Below, one piece after another: positions 12,643 through 24,399 of a DNA stretch of 64,000 bases (position 1 is its first letter; the number at the start of each line of letters is the position of its first letter). The position numbers were made by a program, and so were the translations under genes. A model generated the notes under the pieces. That model saw only the letters and a program-made list of their open reading frames with translations. It was not told the DNA's origin and did no database searches. The DNA is taken from contig CANTFL010001445.1 of NCBI GenBank assembly GCA_947650285.1, forward strand, positions 992,001 through 1,056,000, in the 5' to 3' direction. The stretch is from Hyaloperonospora brassicae (taxonomy: Eukaryota > Oomycota > Peronosporomycetes > Peronosporales > Peronosporaceae).

Positions 12643-13747
12643 TGTTGTGGAGTGGCGATCGCTCAATTCATGAGTCGATCCCAACTCTCCACTGGCGCCC
12701 GGACGACCGACTAACGGAGGGGCTACTCCGATTCCGTGTGTTCTGCCTTCCTCACCTTGTGTATCCGTCGGTAGGGCGGGTCGCAGTCTTCCACGTGGAC
12801 TCGTGTCGAAGGAAAACTTGACCGTGTTGGAGATGGGGTTGTGATCGTGCGGGAATCTTCACGCGATCACGGGGTACTTGTGGGTACTAATATAAGTTAC
12901 CCTGATCTCAACGAGATCGCCTTGTCCACTATGTGGTATCTTGATCCGCGAGCCTTCTCGCGAATCTTGCGCCTTGCCTTTACGTGTCTTGCTGCGTCCG
13001 ATCGCAGTTGATGTTGCTTGAGATTTCTTGAACACACCTGGCCAAAACAATCCAGTTGTGACACTCGCGTAGACGTATAGCGTGACTCTTTATTCGACGG
13101 GGGGAAAAGATCCTACCCGGAAGAGATAACGTATGCCTTGTGAAGTAAATTGAACTCTGTTTAATGTTAACCAACCAACTTGAACCCTATGTCTATCAGT
13201 ATATCTTAACCAGATGGCACGCGTCGGCATTCCAGGAGGATCGTCCCCTCGCATTCATGTGGTTCACACCCAGTGCATCAACCGTTGTATCTTCTTGTGG
13301 CCCACCCAAGATATCCTCGTGATCCTACTAGCGGATCGGGATCCTATGAGCGGATCGGGATCCTACTAGCGGATCGGGGTCCTATGAACGGATCGGGATC
13401 CTGTTATCGGATCGGGATCCTGTCAGCAGATCAGGATCCTACTTAGCGGATCGCAGCTGGAGATCGGGCATGCGATCCTGGGTTAGTATCGCGGTCTTCC
13501 AATGAGATCGAGGGCCTTGTACTGCCATGTCTCACGACGGATTGCGTAATCACAACGGGTGTGACTACATTACAGACTCATCCCAGTCTGGGCAATCCTG
13601 TCCACTTGGGGATTGGGTACGCTATTACCAGCCACCCATCCCAGCTTGTATCCACCAATCAAGGCATTCATGGCTTAACCGGAGCGTGTGACCCTTTGAA
13701 TGGCCGATTCCAGTCCCAAGGAGATTTCTTCGTGACCGCTTGCGACA
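12643..13747 (-). repeat. Element B LTR (3' LTR in element orientation)
   Basis: This repeats 24400-25505 at an offset of 11757, with differences clustered in the first ~170 bp and the last ~80 bp. The minus-strand start is TGTCGCAAGCGG and the end is ACA. An AATAAA signal lies on the minus strand at 13089-13094, a candidate polyadenylation signal. The LTR contains the GATC-rich 19-bp array (13321-13453). Open frames in it are identical in both copies and show no known domain. Confidence 0.95.
13321..13453. repeat. 19-bp GATC-rich tandem array inside LTR
   Basis: Six full units of exact 19-bp period start at 13321, 13340, 13359, 13378, 13397 and 13416, followed by a partial unit. The consensus is GATCCTAYKAGCGGATCGG, so the unit junctions form GGATCGGGATCC. 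Nearly every unit carries GATC twice; about 15 GATC sites fall within ~155 bp. The same array with the same unit number recurs at 25078-25210 in the other LTR. Confidence 0.9.
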
Positions 13748-13757
13748 GTTGTCCCCT
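13748..13757 (-). other. Element B polypurine tract
   Basis: The minus strand reads AGGGGACAAC directly before the LTR start TGTCGC. This is the expected plus-strand priming site at the 3' LTR and helps fix the LTR edge at 13747. Confidence 0.6.
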
Positions 13758-14139
13758 GCACCGTCAGTCAACATACGGTGTTGGTCTGGCTGTGCAAGCT
13801 TGTGGGCGTCATTTTTTTCCACGCACTTTCGCATCTTCCGACACGATGTCCGATCCCGCCCATCCGGCTCCGGTATCTATTTTGGCTTCAGGATTGGGGC
13901 CCCTCAGATCACCCTCTGCGATCCCAACTCCAGACGTCGGAACCTAGACGCATACCATTCCTGCGATCTCAGACGCCTCCACCGTGCCGGTGACCGAGTG
14001 GGATCGCTCGGCTGTGGTGAAGTCAGCCCAGATGGGTAAAAGATCTGGTTGGTCTTCCATCGCGATCCCTCTGTCGCGATCCTCTTCGATTCACGCTCCG
14101 GACAGGATCTGCGCCGGCTAACATGTTCCAACTCCGGAT

Positions 14140-16351
14140 ATGAGTGAGCCTATCTTGCTCTCTAGTATTCGGATCTAGGCCTCGTGTTTGGTCGATCAAG
14201 CCACGTTAAATGCAGCGATTGATTTTCTCTACGTTCGATTGAACCTCCAACAGACTGTCGTAGATCGGTACCAGGGTATTGAGGCTGCTTTGGAGCGGCA
14301 GATGATCCAGAATCGCCAGCTGAGTGAGGATCTTCAAGAGTTCCGCACCTCCTCGTCCCCTTTCGTCCAGTATGTCTATTCGAAGCACGACCTCTTGCGC
14401 GTTCGCTACGACGACGAGGTCAAGCATTCCGAGGTCTATCGGGACGCGTTGGCTGACCGAGTCGACCAGACCGCCGTGGTCGAGCATCTGAAGTCCCAAA
14501 TTATCCGGACTGTGTGAGCGCGTCATGCCGCACAGGAGAAAGCCGATCGTGAGATCGCCGGAATACGCAAGCAGATGGACGAGTCGGGAGAACGGTTGGT
14601 GGCTAAATTCGACAATTTGTCCAGCAGCCTGGACAAGGCAAACTTTAAGAAGTCGAAGTACAAAAAAACCGGCCTCCAACTCCAAGAAAAGCTGTGTCGC
14701 GCGCTTAAGCATGTATTGGGGCTTCGGGACGAACTGGGCGATGCGCAGGATTCTCTGTCCGCCCGATCCGCTGATTGCAATCAATTGCGTCGCATTGTAT
14801 CGGATCGCGACGTTACGTTGGACCAGATGCGAGTTCAGATCGCAAACGCGGCTTCCGAATGTGATCGCGCAATACGAGATCACATGTCCTTTCGGGATCG
14901 CATGGCGTCGCTGGTGTCTGGAGATACTTCAGCCACACCTACAAATGTGGGATCGTCTACCCCCACGCCCGTTCCCGCGACTCCTCAACCGATGTCGAAC
15001 GTTTCAGGATCGAGTCGCAAATGCTCTCGCGATTTCTTACCATCGTCAACTTTGCCGCCTTTCAAGAAAGTGGTTCGACCGCTGCATCCAATACCAAGCC
15101 GTCCCGAGTTTGTGATCCCAAGCCTTCGTACGCCCACAAAGGAACCCGCGATCCTAAGGGTCGTCGCGTTCTCAAGAGTCGCCATGATCCAGCAAAGCCT
15201 GCAACTACACCGAAACTAATCAAGCAGAGGCGCCGTGGCCCGAGCTTAACCTCGTCTGAGGGGAAGGATGCATCGGCGCGTAAGGATGAGAATTTAGCGG
15301 CTTTATCCGGTTCGCGATCTTCCAGTCGGCGTCAAGCGTCCAATCCGGCGCCACAACTATTGGCTGGGCCTTCTCCGGGTCTGATCGTTATAGACACGCC
15401 GAGCCCTTCGCGCGCTCCTTCACCTCCGGTTGATCCTGTTATTCTTGCCGTGACCAAGGTATTTCGCGTAGATCTTTTCGGAGAAGCGTCCAGTGACTCA
15501 GATGGTGCCATTAGCCTTTCTGATTAGCCTCGTGATCACCTTAATCCGGTGTTGTCTCTGACGGAGTACGATAAGTTGCCCCCCATAAGATCTCTCGCAA
15601 TCAGTGGATCCCTGAATAACAAGATCGCATACCGCGATCCTTCACTCAGGTTTCTCCATGGTCGGCGCAAAAGGTTAGGTGGACGAGCGTCGCGGAGATG
15701 GACCCTAACTTCCTGTACCGCCACTTATCCCGTCTTAAAGGCTATGTCTTCCCAACAATAATGGTGTCCAGGTGTCCTCCTCCCACATCTGAGTGGATAC
15801 CTCGGCTGGTATGTCAGGCCCAGATCGCGGCCTCATATGCCCAAGAGCCTTAGGAGACAGCCAAACGTCGGATTGCGCCGATCTCTATACCTCGTACTGG
15901 CTTGTTCGACCAGCTCGCCTCTCTGTACTTGAAGTTCGAGGATCGCAACCGACAGGCTTTGTAGGAGTCGACGCATGCGATCTTTTTTTTCAGTGAACAG
16001 CGGTCCAGCGATCCTGATCTGGGCCAGTTCTGTAAACAGCAAAAGCAACGTCGATCGCGAGCTGGACCTCGGTAGAAGACGATCCTTCGATTCATCTTGC
16101 AGGGCATGATCGCAGGTGTTTGTGATCTGGACATCCTGTTGGATCCCTTCTCTCTACACTTCCCTTCTTTCAGAGAGGTTTTCCCTTGGTATCCTGGCCT
16201 GGGACGCAAATCAAAGGGCATCCCCAATTTGATCTCTGCTCTCTCGTTGCTAGATACCGCTGAACCTTGGCGTTCTCAATATCGAGCTTCTATCGCCAAC
16301 CACCCCGGATCGTCGATCGCACGATTGCCAGGTAAGTTCTTTCCTGCTTGA
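14140..16351 (+). pseudogene. Antisense coiled-coil reading frame of element B, decayed
   Basis: This is a plus-strand frame, opposite to gag-pol, starting at ATG 14140. It runs about 2.2 kb with in-frame stops (14176-14178, 14515-14517, 15525-15527 and several beyond 15.8 kb) and frameshifts near 15.1 and 15.65 kb. Reading continues sensibly across each break. The first ~330 residues are heptad-rich coiled coil (charged and Leu/Gln/Asp/Glu-rich). A Pro/Ser/Arg-rich basic linker follows (about 14.93-15.43 kb), then an acidic patch (SSDSDGAISLSD) and a more globular C-terminal part up to 16351. No family is recognised. The end coincides with CAGGTAAGT (about 16329-16337), a strong splice-donor sequence, so a further exon may have existed. 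The frame converges on the 3' end of pol at 16697. Confidence 0.65.
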
Positions 16352-16696
16352 TCGCTAGGATTCTATTTAGATGGTTCTATAATTCAATATAATCTCTCTT
16401 GATCCTTCATCTTGTTCTTTATCTTGAGATCAACTTCTTTTCTTCGGCTTTTCAACCAAGATCGGATTCCCCCGATCCGCTATCACCACTCAATTTACAT
16501 ATCGCTCCGATCCATCATCTCGTACAACCTCCTTGAACAATTGCTATTCCACCATTTCACGTCCACCGTTTAGCATGCTCCAACCGTTCATCGCTTCGAT
16601 TACCCGTTAATCTTCGGTTTTCTCCTCATGGGACTGCATAACTTCAAACCGGTTTTGACTCGCACAATTGCGCTCGAAATCTCGCAACAGCGCTCC
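16352..16696. other. Convergent gap between antisense frame and pol
   Basis: This pyrimidine-rich, GATC-containing stretch separates the end of the plus-strand frame from the end of integrase. Transcripts from both strands would converge and could overlap here. No coding is recognised. Confidence 0.4.
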
Positions 16697-18130
16697 TCAG
16701 TTCAGGTGCGCTTCGTCTATCCAGGTCGGATCATTTTGTTGCTTCCATTGAACCAAAAACTGTCGATGCACTCGACCATAACGAGTTTTACGCCCTGATC
16801 GTACATCCAAGATTTTCTCCACTTCGTATTCGTCATCAGCCAACTCGATTCCCCAACTATTCTCCGGCAACAATGACTCATCGAACTCCACACGATCCTC
16901 ACAGTTAGTCGCTAGCGCACTGCCTGGGCGATCGGGAAACTGTAACACTGGCTTTAACTTGGAGACGTGCACTATCGGGAACAATCGGTATGGAGTTCCT
17001 GGAATCTCCACACGAATAGCATGTTCCCCACATAACTTCGCCACTCGGAACGGTCCGTGCCACATATGTGCTAACTTCCGAGCATAGCCGTCTTTGACTC
17101 GGTCCAAGTAAAGCCAAACTTGCGATCCGCACTTAATATCACACACTTCATTATTGTCATTGTGTCGATCCGCTCGATCTTGGATCGCGATCCTGGGACA
17201 TTCGTTTACCATTGCTCTTGCCCTCTGATATTGACGTTGGACGTTATATCGCCATCTTCTATAGTCATCATCGCGAGTTTTAGTGCTCTCCAACGGTAAC
17301 GTTGCTTCAAATGTCGATCTTGGGTCCCAGCCATGGATCAAATAGAGCGAAGTGTCTCCACGGATCCGATCTTGTGCCGTATTCATAGCGAATGTCAGTC
17401 TTTCTGCATATTCATCCCAGTCTTTCTATTCTACGTCCTTGACGTACATCTTAATTGACCGAGTCAACGTCTTTAACATACGCTCCGCAGTTCCGTTCGC
17501 TTGCGGTAGGTACGCCACGGTCGCACGTTGCTTTTGCCTTGCGATCCGATTGAACGCCCGCAAAAAGTCGGACATAAATACAGGCTCCCTGTCGTGACGT
17601 ATAACTTCACTGGCTCCAAATCTTCAAAACACATTCTTCATATCCTTCAGCGAACGTTTGCGCGGTCCTCGACGATCTTGCTCTCGAGATCACATATCCT
17701 GAGAAAAGATCTATTCACAGCAGCAATTCTGTGTTTTCTTTAAAGGACCGCGGCAAAGATGGGACATGATCCATCGATATCACCTGAAATGGGTAAGTAG
17801 CCTGTATGTTTCCCGAGGAACTGCCTCGGATCGCGGGTAGACCCTTCCCGGTTGTACAGTCCACGCATTCGCCAACATAACGTTGTATACTACGATACAA
17901 TCCTCTCCAGTGAAAATTGGATCTGATCCGCTGATAAGTCCTCCCGATCCCCTGGTGACCGCCTTCCAGGCTGGTGTGGTAATGGTGCATAAAATTTTGC
18001 TGCAACAATTCCGGTACAACCAGACGTACCACCTCTATACGATTGTCCGATTTCTTGGCGGATCGGGGGCTGAAGAACAGCAATACGTGGTCATCCACTT
18101 CGTAGTCTGGAGCGATCCGAGCGCATAATT
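16697..18130 (-). pseudogene. Element B integrase with chromodomain
   Basis: The N-terminal H2C2 zinc finger is at about 17800-17990: HHYHTSLEGGHQG then CVDCTTGKG, giving HH and CC pairs. The start of the catalytic core follows (QVISMDHVPSLP, the Asp of the DDE triad, near 17765). The Glu-bearing ANGTAER box is at about 17490-17510. 17386-16697 is one open stretch carrying the integrase C-terminal module (WLYLDRVKDGYARKLAHMW, then YRLFPIVHVSKLKP) and a chromodomain (YEVEKILDVRSG..., FLVQWKQQNDPTWI). A TAG at 17426-17428 interrupts the core, and further frame breaks lie at 17.55-17.7 kb. Chromodomains of chromoviruses steer integration to methylated-histone chromatin; that role here is inferred from the family. 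Confidence 0.9.
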
Positions 18131-18452
18131 TTTCATCCTCTGCGTTTAATTGGGTCAGATCGCCTACAAGATATTCCTATAGGTTGGCGATCCAGATCTC
18201 TTCCTATTGTGCTTGTTTTATCCGCTCGATCAGCATCCGCTGCACTATTTCTTCTTGAAAAAGTTCGGGTTGTTGACGCCTTTGCTGCGCAGATCGTGTG
18301 ATCGCTATCATTGTCATTATGCGATCTTTCCTTTCCGGCAGGAGCAACTCGTGCAGCCTGTTGACGGATATCAAATTTTGCATTTGTTGATCTAAGTTCC
18401 CAACAGCACCTTCCTCTTACTGCAGAGCTTCACTGGCTAGTCGATCGGCGCT

Positions 18453-18890
18453 TTAATTCCACTCCCTATTCATGTGTAAGAAATCGTATTTTGGCCAAGA
18501 TCGATGTTTCTGCATTGCTTTATGACGCAGTAACTGTATCCCGGGCGCTTTACAATCCATCTCTCCCCGCATTTGCCTGATCACTAGGTTCGAGTCACCA
18601 CGTATAATGACTCGTTCCCTAGTTTGGTTGTCCAGCAGATCGAGACCCAACAACATACCACGATATTCTGCTGCATTCACCGTCAGATCCGCTGCGTATT
18701 CCGCAGCGGCTGAGATGATGGTCCATTCTGTTAGCTTCCACAAGATCGCACTATATGCCCCACTCTTCCGTTTAGTCCGTGCCGATCCGTCGAAACTGAC
18801 CACCAACAGGCATTCATCCGTACCTACCGTGGGAGGTAGCATAGTTACCAATTGTTTAGGTTTCTTCTGTGGAGCGATTGCAATCAACAC
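18453..18890 (-). pseudogene. Element B second RNase H (cellular/archaeal-like type)
   Basis: This open minus-strand stretch contains a complete-looking RNase HI fold. The first Asp is in SFDGSARTKRKSGAYS, the Glu in NAAEYRGMLLGL, the next Asp in IRGDSNLVIRQM, and HMNREWN stands at the position of the last conserved region. It is separate from, and downstream of, the normal gypsy RNase H at 19104-19490. Acquired second RNase H domains are known from plant Tat/Ogre elements and, as I recall, from some oomycete gypsy elements. By analogy the upstream gypsy RNase H would have become a connection domain. The open stretch ends at 18453 just after the motif, where a Trp-Asn pair replaces the usual RNxxAD continuation. 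Confidence 0.85.
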
Positions 18891-19103
18891 ATCATCTACC
18901 TCATCTCGCGGAGTTATACTAGCTGCGAGAGCGCCTAGTATTTCATCCTTCCCTTTGTTACATCTCTTGACCTCCAGTGTTCAATTCGATAGCAGCGCAG
19001 CCCATCTTCCCAGTCTCCCATTGAGCCCAGAAGATTATACTAGCCAAGCTAATGTCGAATATCGAGTGAGCACTCTGATCGCTTGGGATACTATCATGGT
19101 GTA

Positions 19104-20330
19104 TTACACTTCCAAGATTCGAAGTAGGGATAAAACCTCTTTCTCCACCATACCATAATTAACTTCATTCGGCTTCGGTGTATGACTCGTTAATGTCACC
19201 GGCCAGTATACGCCGTCATATTCTTGCAATAGAGATAACGATACTGCCCACTTACTAGCATATACCACGATCACTGGAAGTCGATCTGGATCAAACTTTT
19301 TGAGGATCGGGGTTGTAACGATCTTGGCCTTCACCAAATTGGATGAAATGGCAACACTTTCCCACTGAGATCGCTCATTTGGATCATGTTCCCCTCCTTG
19401 TAATGTATTATTGCAACTTCCCGCCATAGCATAACGATCTCCCATATGGCTCATCTCGAAAAAATCCGCCTCTCGTAACTCGTACAACACAGATGCATAT
19501 ACTGCAAAATCTTCTAGAAAACGACTAGTAGTTCAAGCTACCCAGAAACGATTGCATGGATCGCAAAGCTGTGGGAAAAGGAATGTTGACCAGCGATCCT
19601 AGATCTTTAGGATTGGCCTCCAACCCCGACAATGATACCTGATGACCTAAGTAATGCACTTAACGCCGTCCCCATATCCTCTTGGTCAGACTGATCGACA
19701 GATTCCATCGATCGCATGCGGTCAATAATCTTTCGACCTTGTCGTACAAAGATATCCATGACGTATTCGAGATCAATATATCGTCAATAGAAGATCGTCT
19801 GCCCAGCACGGACGGCTCTTGATCCGTTTCCGGCTCTCCCTCAGTAAACACATCAGTTAACTCAGGATGATCCGTTGCATTCACATCCATATCTGCGCCG
19901 ATCTTGAGATACCCATATAGAGCATTATCAATCAAACGCTGATAAATCTGTGGGCGTTCTCCAATCCAAAAGGCATCCGCAACCATTCAAACAGACCTGA
20001 CGGCGTGATAAACGCAGAGATCGATCTTGCTCGTTCGGTCATCTCTACTACCCAAAATCCACTCGCCATGTCCAGCAAACATAACTACATTGCTTTGTCC
20101 ATGTCCTGCAACAATTCACTGATAAGTGGCATATGGTACACCATCAGCTGTGTTAGCTAAATAACCCATCGATAGTCGATACATAGTCGGATATCTTGTC
20201 CATTTTTCTTAATAATCACGACTATTGGTGACGCCTACGGCGATGTCGAAGGTCGGATAATCTTGGCTGACAACAGGCTTTTTATCAGATCGGTTAACTT
20301 TTCACGAAACTTTGGCGCAACAGGTCATAC
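19104..20330 (-). pseudogene. Element B reverse transcriptase and gypsy RNase H
   Basis: The RT reads KKNGQDIRLCIDYRWVI, then LDMASGFWVVEMT, FITPSGLFEWLRMPFGLENA, QIYQRLIDNALYG and, after an acidic insert of about 50 residues, SSIDDILIS (the YxDDILI active-site box with Ser for Tyr). The thumb, with a GSLNYYSRFL box, follows at about 19.5-19.65 kb. The gypsy RNase H is at 19104-19490 (DRLPVIVVYASKWAVSLSLL, YGMVEKEVLSLLRIL). Premature stops lie at 20157-20159 and 20085-20087, and a one-base loss near 19955 shifts the frame in the NAPQ box. Both stops are explained by single transitions (CAG to TAG and TGG to TAG). Confidence 0.9.
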
Positions 20331-20738
20331 AGGCTGATAGATTGGCCTCGCTTCTCCCACATCAATATCGCAAACGGCCCCGCGTGCTGCAGGGGGTAAT
20401 GCATTTCATTTCCCGATCAACAGGTGACGACTCCTCCATATCAGTCGTCGCAAATCCTCTTGATCTTCTGTCAAGAGTGTTCCAGGATCACCACTTTGGA
20501 CATCGTCTATTGTCATCTCGGTCGTGGATATGGTTACCTCCGGCAGCACAGCCATGTGTTGTTCCACATCCTCCGCGAACAGTTCACCTCCCTCGTGATA
20601 GTATGTCTATTCATCCGGTACATCATTTTCCATTACTTCGCCGTCGATCGTGACAGCTTTCACGTCGTCATCTAGTCGTGTAGACTGGCTATGCACCTCC
20701 CGATCCTCAACCTTGATCCCGTCTGGGTGACAGTTGGA

Positions 20739-21890
20739 CTATCCTTGTAGTGGATCGGTTATCTCATGGTTGTCCTTCGGTGTCATAGCCTCTTCTGCAA
20801 TCATGTCCTCTTCACCCGAATGTTCTGGCGTCTTTCGCACTGCGCTGACCGCACACGATCTCTTTGTCGATATATCATCCTTGTCTTCATTATTCTCTCC
20901 ACTCGTACAATCGTTCCGCAACTCCTCGTTGAAGTCACCATTAGAGACAGATAGTGAGGCGATCTCTGCAGAATCCTTGATGTCATCTGATTTTCGTTTT
21001 GAACGTGTCAAAATTTGGGTAGGTTTCTCATACGTAGGATGATCAACTAACGGAACCGTGTAGGCTTCGGCTTTTTCTTCTTCTCGATCTGTAGTGGGCT
21101 TCAAAATCCAATGTCTGCCATTCCATGTACCGCCTTGATCCTACCGACTCGTATCCTTTAGATCGCGGGATCATACGTTCTGTCATCCACAACGATAAAG
21201 TGTCCCCGCATTTTAAGATCAAGTCACGATCGCTTACATTTGGAAGCTGCAAGAACTTAATCATTCCGGGACTATTCGTCACGGTAGGAATCCACGCCAC
21301 ATCCCGTCGCACCCAAAGCTTAGATTTAGGAGGGTTGACGCCGATCTGCCGGCCGCAATGGCTATATGTTGATCGTTAATGTTGACCGCCGATATATTCG
21401 ATCGGTACGGTGGTCTTCGTGTAGCCAGACAGATTCGGACTTTATCAGGCAGGCAAAGGGTTCCGTCGGCAAAATCCAAACGAATACCTGCAGGAACCAT
21501 GAAGACCATGCCCAGTATAGCTTCTTGACCGACTTGATCCCCAACCCAGACATCAAAATAATACACTTGTGATCCGTTCAGTGTGATCTTGATCTTGGTC
21601 CGTCCTACCGTCATATAAGTACTCTCTCCGATCCCAACACATTCCTGTGTTTGGTTCTCATCTACCACAGACCCTACCTTACGAGCAAAGGTAGTGTCGA
21701 TGATCGAGATCTCCGCACCAGAGTCAAACAGAAAGGTGGCCTTCTCATTGTTGATGTTGCCCACTGATTTCGCTTGTTTAAACCATTTTCCCGGAGTATG
21801 ATACTTCCAGTATCCCCTCGACTCACATGGGCTGAGATCGAGCTCCATCTCCACCGGGGATCGGGCATAATTGTCCACTCGCTTCACACT
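20739..21890 (-). pseudogene. Element B protease and protease-RT linker
   Basis: 21887-21279 carries a retropepsin-type aspartic protease. FLFDSGAEISIID is the active-site DSG loop, and AILGMVFMVPAGIRLDFADG is the C-terminal ILGMDW/F-like signature. After it comes a segment with two frames (21312-21043), then a hydrophilic acidic Ser/Glu-rich linker (21104-20739) leading into RT. The linker is not recognised as a domain. The protease stretch itself is open for about 200 codons, the best-preserved part of pol apart from the integrase tail. Confidence 0.85.
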
Positions 21891-22044
21891 TGATATTAAA
21901 GAGGGTAGTTTTGACGATCACATATTTCAGAGATCGGATCGCGCCGATCCTTAACTCCTTGGTCATCCGACTTCTTCTTAACAAATGCATATATGCATAG
22001 CCCAAAACGCTCGGCTCGTGCCAGATTCCAACCTGGCGAGCGTC

Positions 22045-24327
22045 CTAGTTTAACATTTCCTCGACCTTCGGGGTAAACATACCCGCATGCTTAGTAGGCA
22101 CATACCACTGGCGAATTAAGTTAAAGAACTCTTCCATGGGGCATTTTCCATTCTCATGTACCTCTCCACATGCTGCACACACGTAGAAGAACTTGTCCGA
22201 AGGATGCCCTTTGCGACCGCACTTCTGGCACGTTAGTCTCTGCCATCATCCACGATCATCATTTCGCGTTGATCCGCAGTGGGTGCATGCCTTCGGTTTT
22301 CCACCTCGATCACGTATACCTTCTTCACCAGTATTCTTTTGCCAAGTACGATGATCTTGATACGATCTCTCTTGACCAGATGAAGTGGTCACACAAACTT
22401 GGCGGCGATCCCTATCCTCATCCGATCCAATCGAGTCCGATTCCGATCCGCTACTTTCGATCCGCTCACGGATGCCCTCACCGCCTGAGTAGTTTTGGAT
22501 GACGTAGGATTCGGGGAGGCATTCGCTCGCTGGTGGAACTTGTTCGATCCTGTCGACGTCTATAACTGACGACTGTCCATCCTTTGGCATGCACGTAAAG
22601 TCTCATCCAACTCATCGACATCGGCCAATCGTAGTAGAGTCAGCTGCTTGGCCAAATCGCGATCGTCCAACGTGGCAATGAAATATTCCACATGCTCACG
22701 ACGTGTGTTCAATGTGGCCATCCTCTCGTCTCTGATCGCAATCTTGGCGTGCTTAGCCGCGACATTTAAGCGGTGCAGATACTCTTGTGGATTTTCATCC
22801 GATCGTTTCCGTGCGAGATAGTATTGTCTGTCCAAAGACACACCTTGCCCTCCATACTATACCATAAACTCATCCAGCAATCTCTTCCACCTCTTTCAAG
22901 TGGATCTACCTAGTTTGTTGTACCAGTTTCGAGCGGGTCCTGTCAGCAGATCTCCGAACCCCAAACACTTCTTTTCATCGGGCGCTTGGTCGCGCAAGAA
23001 GGTCGATTTTATCTTGCTGATCCAGCTTCTGGCCCGATCCTCATCTCGATCCTTGCCACTGAATTCTTTCAGCTCTGTCATCGCCGACACCCGAATGCGT
23101 TGAGGTATGCTACCACCATCTTGCAACGTCTCGGTCGTATCTACCATAGCGTGTCTACGATCTTCTTGTCTCAAATTATCTGGATCGATGTCGTCAGGGT
23201 CGAAAAACTTCGGTTGACTGCTGCGCGACTGCACAGATTCCATCTCCAAATCGGGGTATATCTTTCATGGGATCTAGCAGGCTTGATCCTTTGGGTAGGA
23301 TAGATTGCTTGATACGATCGTTCTCGTTGATCTTGGCGAAAACGTTCCATGGCCTCATCGAGCTATGTCTGCAGGAGTCCTTTCGTAGTAGTTGTCATCT
23401 GCTCTTTAGCACCTGTGGTCTTCGATAGCGGGTGTAGCTTCACCGACTTGACTCGATCGCATATATGTGTTGCACCACTTGGGCCTAGAGACGTTCGCTG
23501 GATGCCGAATGAATCATCTGACTCCATCTCTGATTCCGCCCAGGCATAATGTGACGATCCGGTATGATACCCCTTCGAAACATCGGCGATCGTAGCAACC
23601 GATTGATCCGCGGATTCTCACTTTCCTGTCAGACGAATTAGCTTGTCATACAGCGATCGACACGCATGGATCACCTGATCCTGATCGCATTCCAGCAGTT
23701 CGTTTGCATCGAACGCCCCAGCGACGTATCCAGCCTCTTGCAACAGCTGGATGATCGCGCTGGTCTCTTCTACTGCGTAAGTCGCCACCTTCGTCCGGGA
23801 TATCGTGCCTTGTATATCTCCGATCAGCTTAGGATTCTGTATCCGTAGCACGGGTCGCTCGATAGCAGATTCTTGAGCGCCCTTCAATGGAATCCCTGCG
23901 CCAGTTGATCCAACTTCCAGCCTTCCAGATTCATATCCAGAGCATCGTCTACGAACTTGATCGGCATCACGATCGCTTTCACGCCGTGATCGTGTCGATT
24001 CAATCTGGGCTCTTCTTTCTTCACTTGATCTGTCTTTACAGTCGTCTTCTTTAACATTGCCTGAGTGGTCTTGTCTAGTTTTTGTTCCGTTGTCGCTGAA
24101 GGGTTTTCACCCAGCGGATCGTGATTTGCAGCACGATCCGCGGTGGTCTCCAAATGGACCATAAGCGGGGGTCGAGGTTTTTCTTCCAGATCGATTGATC
24201 GATTTTCCTCTTTGATTTTCTTGTCACCAGAGCCCCTCTCAAAATTTTGAAATCCAGGGAATCATTTAAAATCACGCTTCGGAAGCGATCCTTTTGCCTC
24301 TGACGCTTCCATTTCAGGTTCATTCAT
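22045..24327 (-). pseudogene. Element B gag with zinc knuckles
   Basis: Gag begins at ATG 24327, about 70 nt inside the PBS, and ends at TAG 22045. Recognisable parts are a Lys/Glu-rich N-terminus, a capsid-like segment (23249-22896 WISKIKSTFLRDQAPDEKK, FGDLLTGPARNWYNKL; 22841-22560 YYLARKRSDENPQEYLHRLN) typical of gypsy Gag, an acidic Ser-rich spacer, and Cys/His knuckles at about 22.15-22.28 kb (ACTHCG; CQKCGRKGHPSDKFFYVC; CAACG). A TGA interrupts the first 25 codons, and several frameshifts (for example near 23.88 kb) prevent a full product. Confidence 0.85.
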
Positions 24328-24380
24328 GACTTTCACTTCTTCACTTAGGGACTCACGGTGAAATTCCGAGTCACCAGAAG

Positions 24381-24398
24381 ATCAGGGCACGCGCACCA
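24381..24398 (-). other. Element B primer-binding site
   Basis: The minus strand reads TGGTGCGCGTGCCCTGAT one base after the LTR end (ACA at 24400). It begins TGG, complementary to a tRNA CCA tail, as expected of a PBS. Which tRNA primes it was not determined; matching the 18 bases to 3' ends of oomycete tRNAs would decide. Confidence 0.75.
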
Positions 24399-24399
24399 T

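Noticed and set aside
12859..13174. Open frames in the LTRs as genes
   Set aside because: Identical in both LTR copies only because the LTRs are identical; no domain or start context, and the old solo LTR keeps only fragments.
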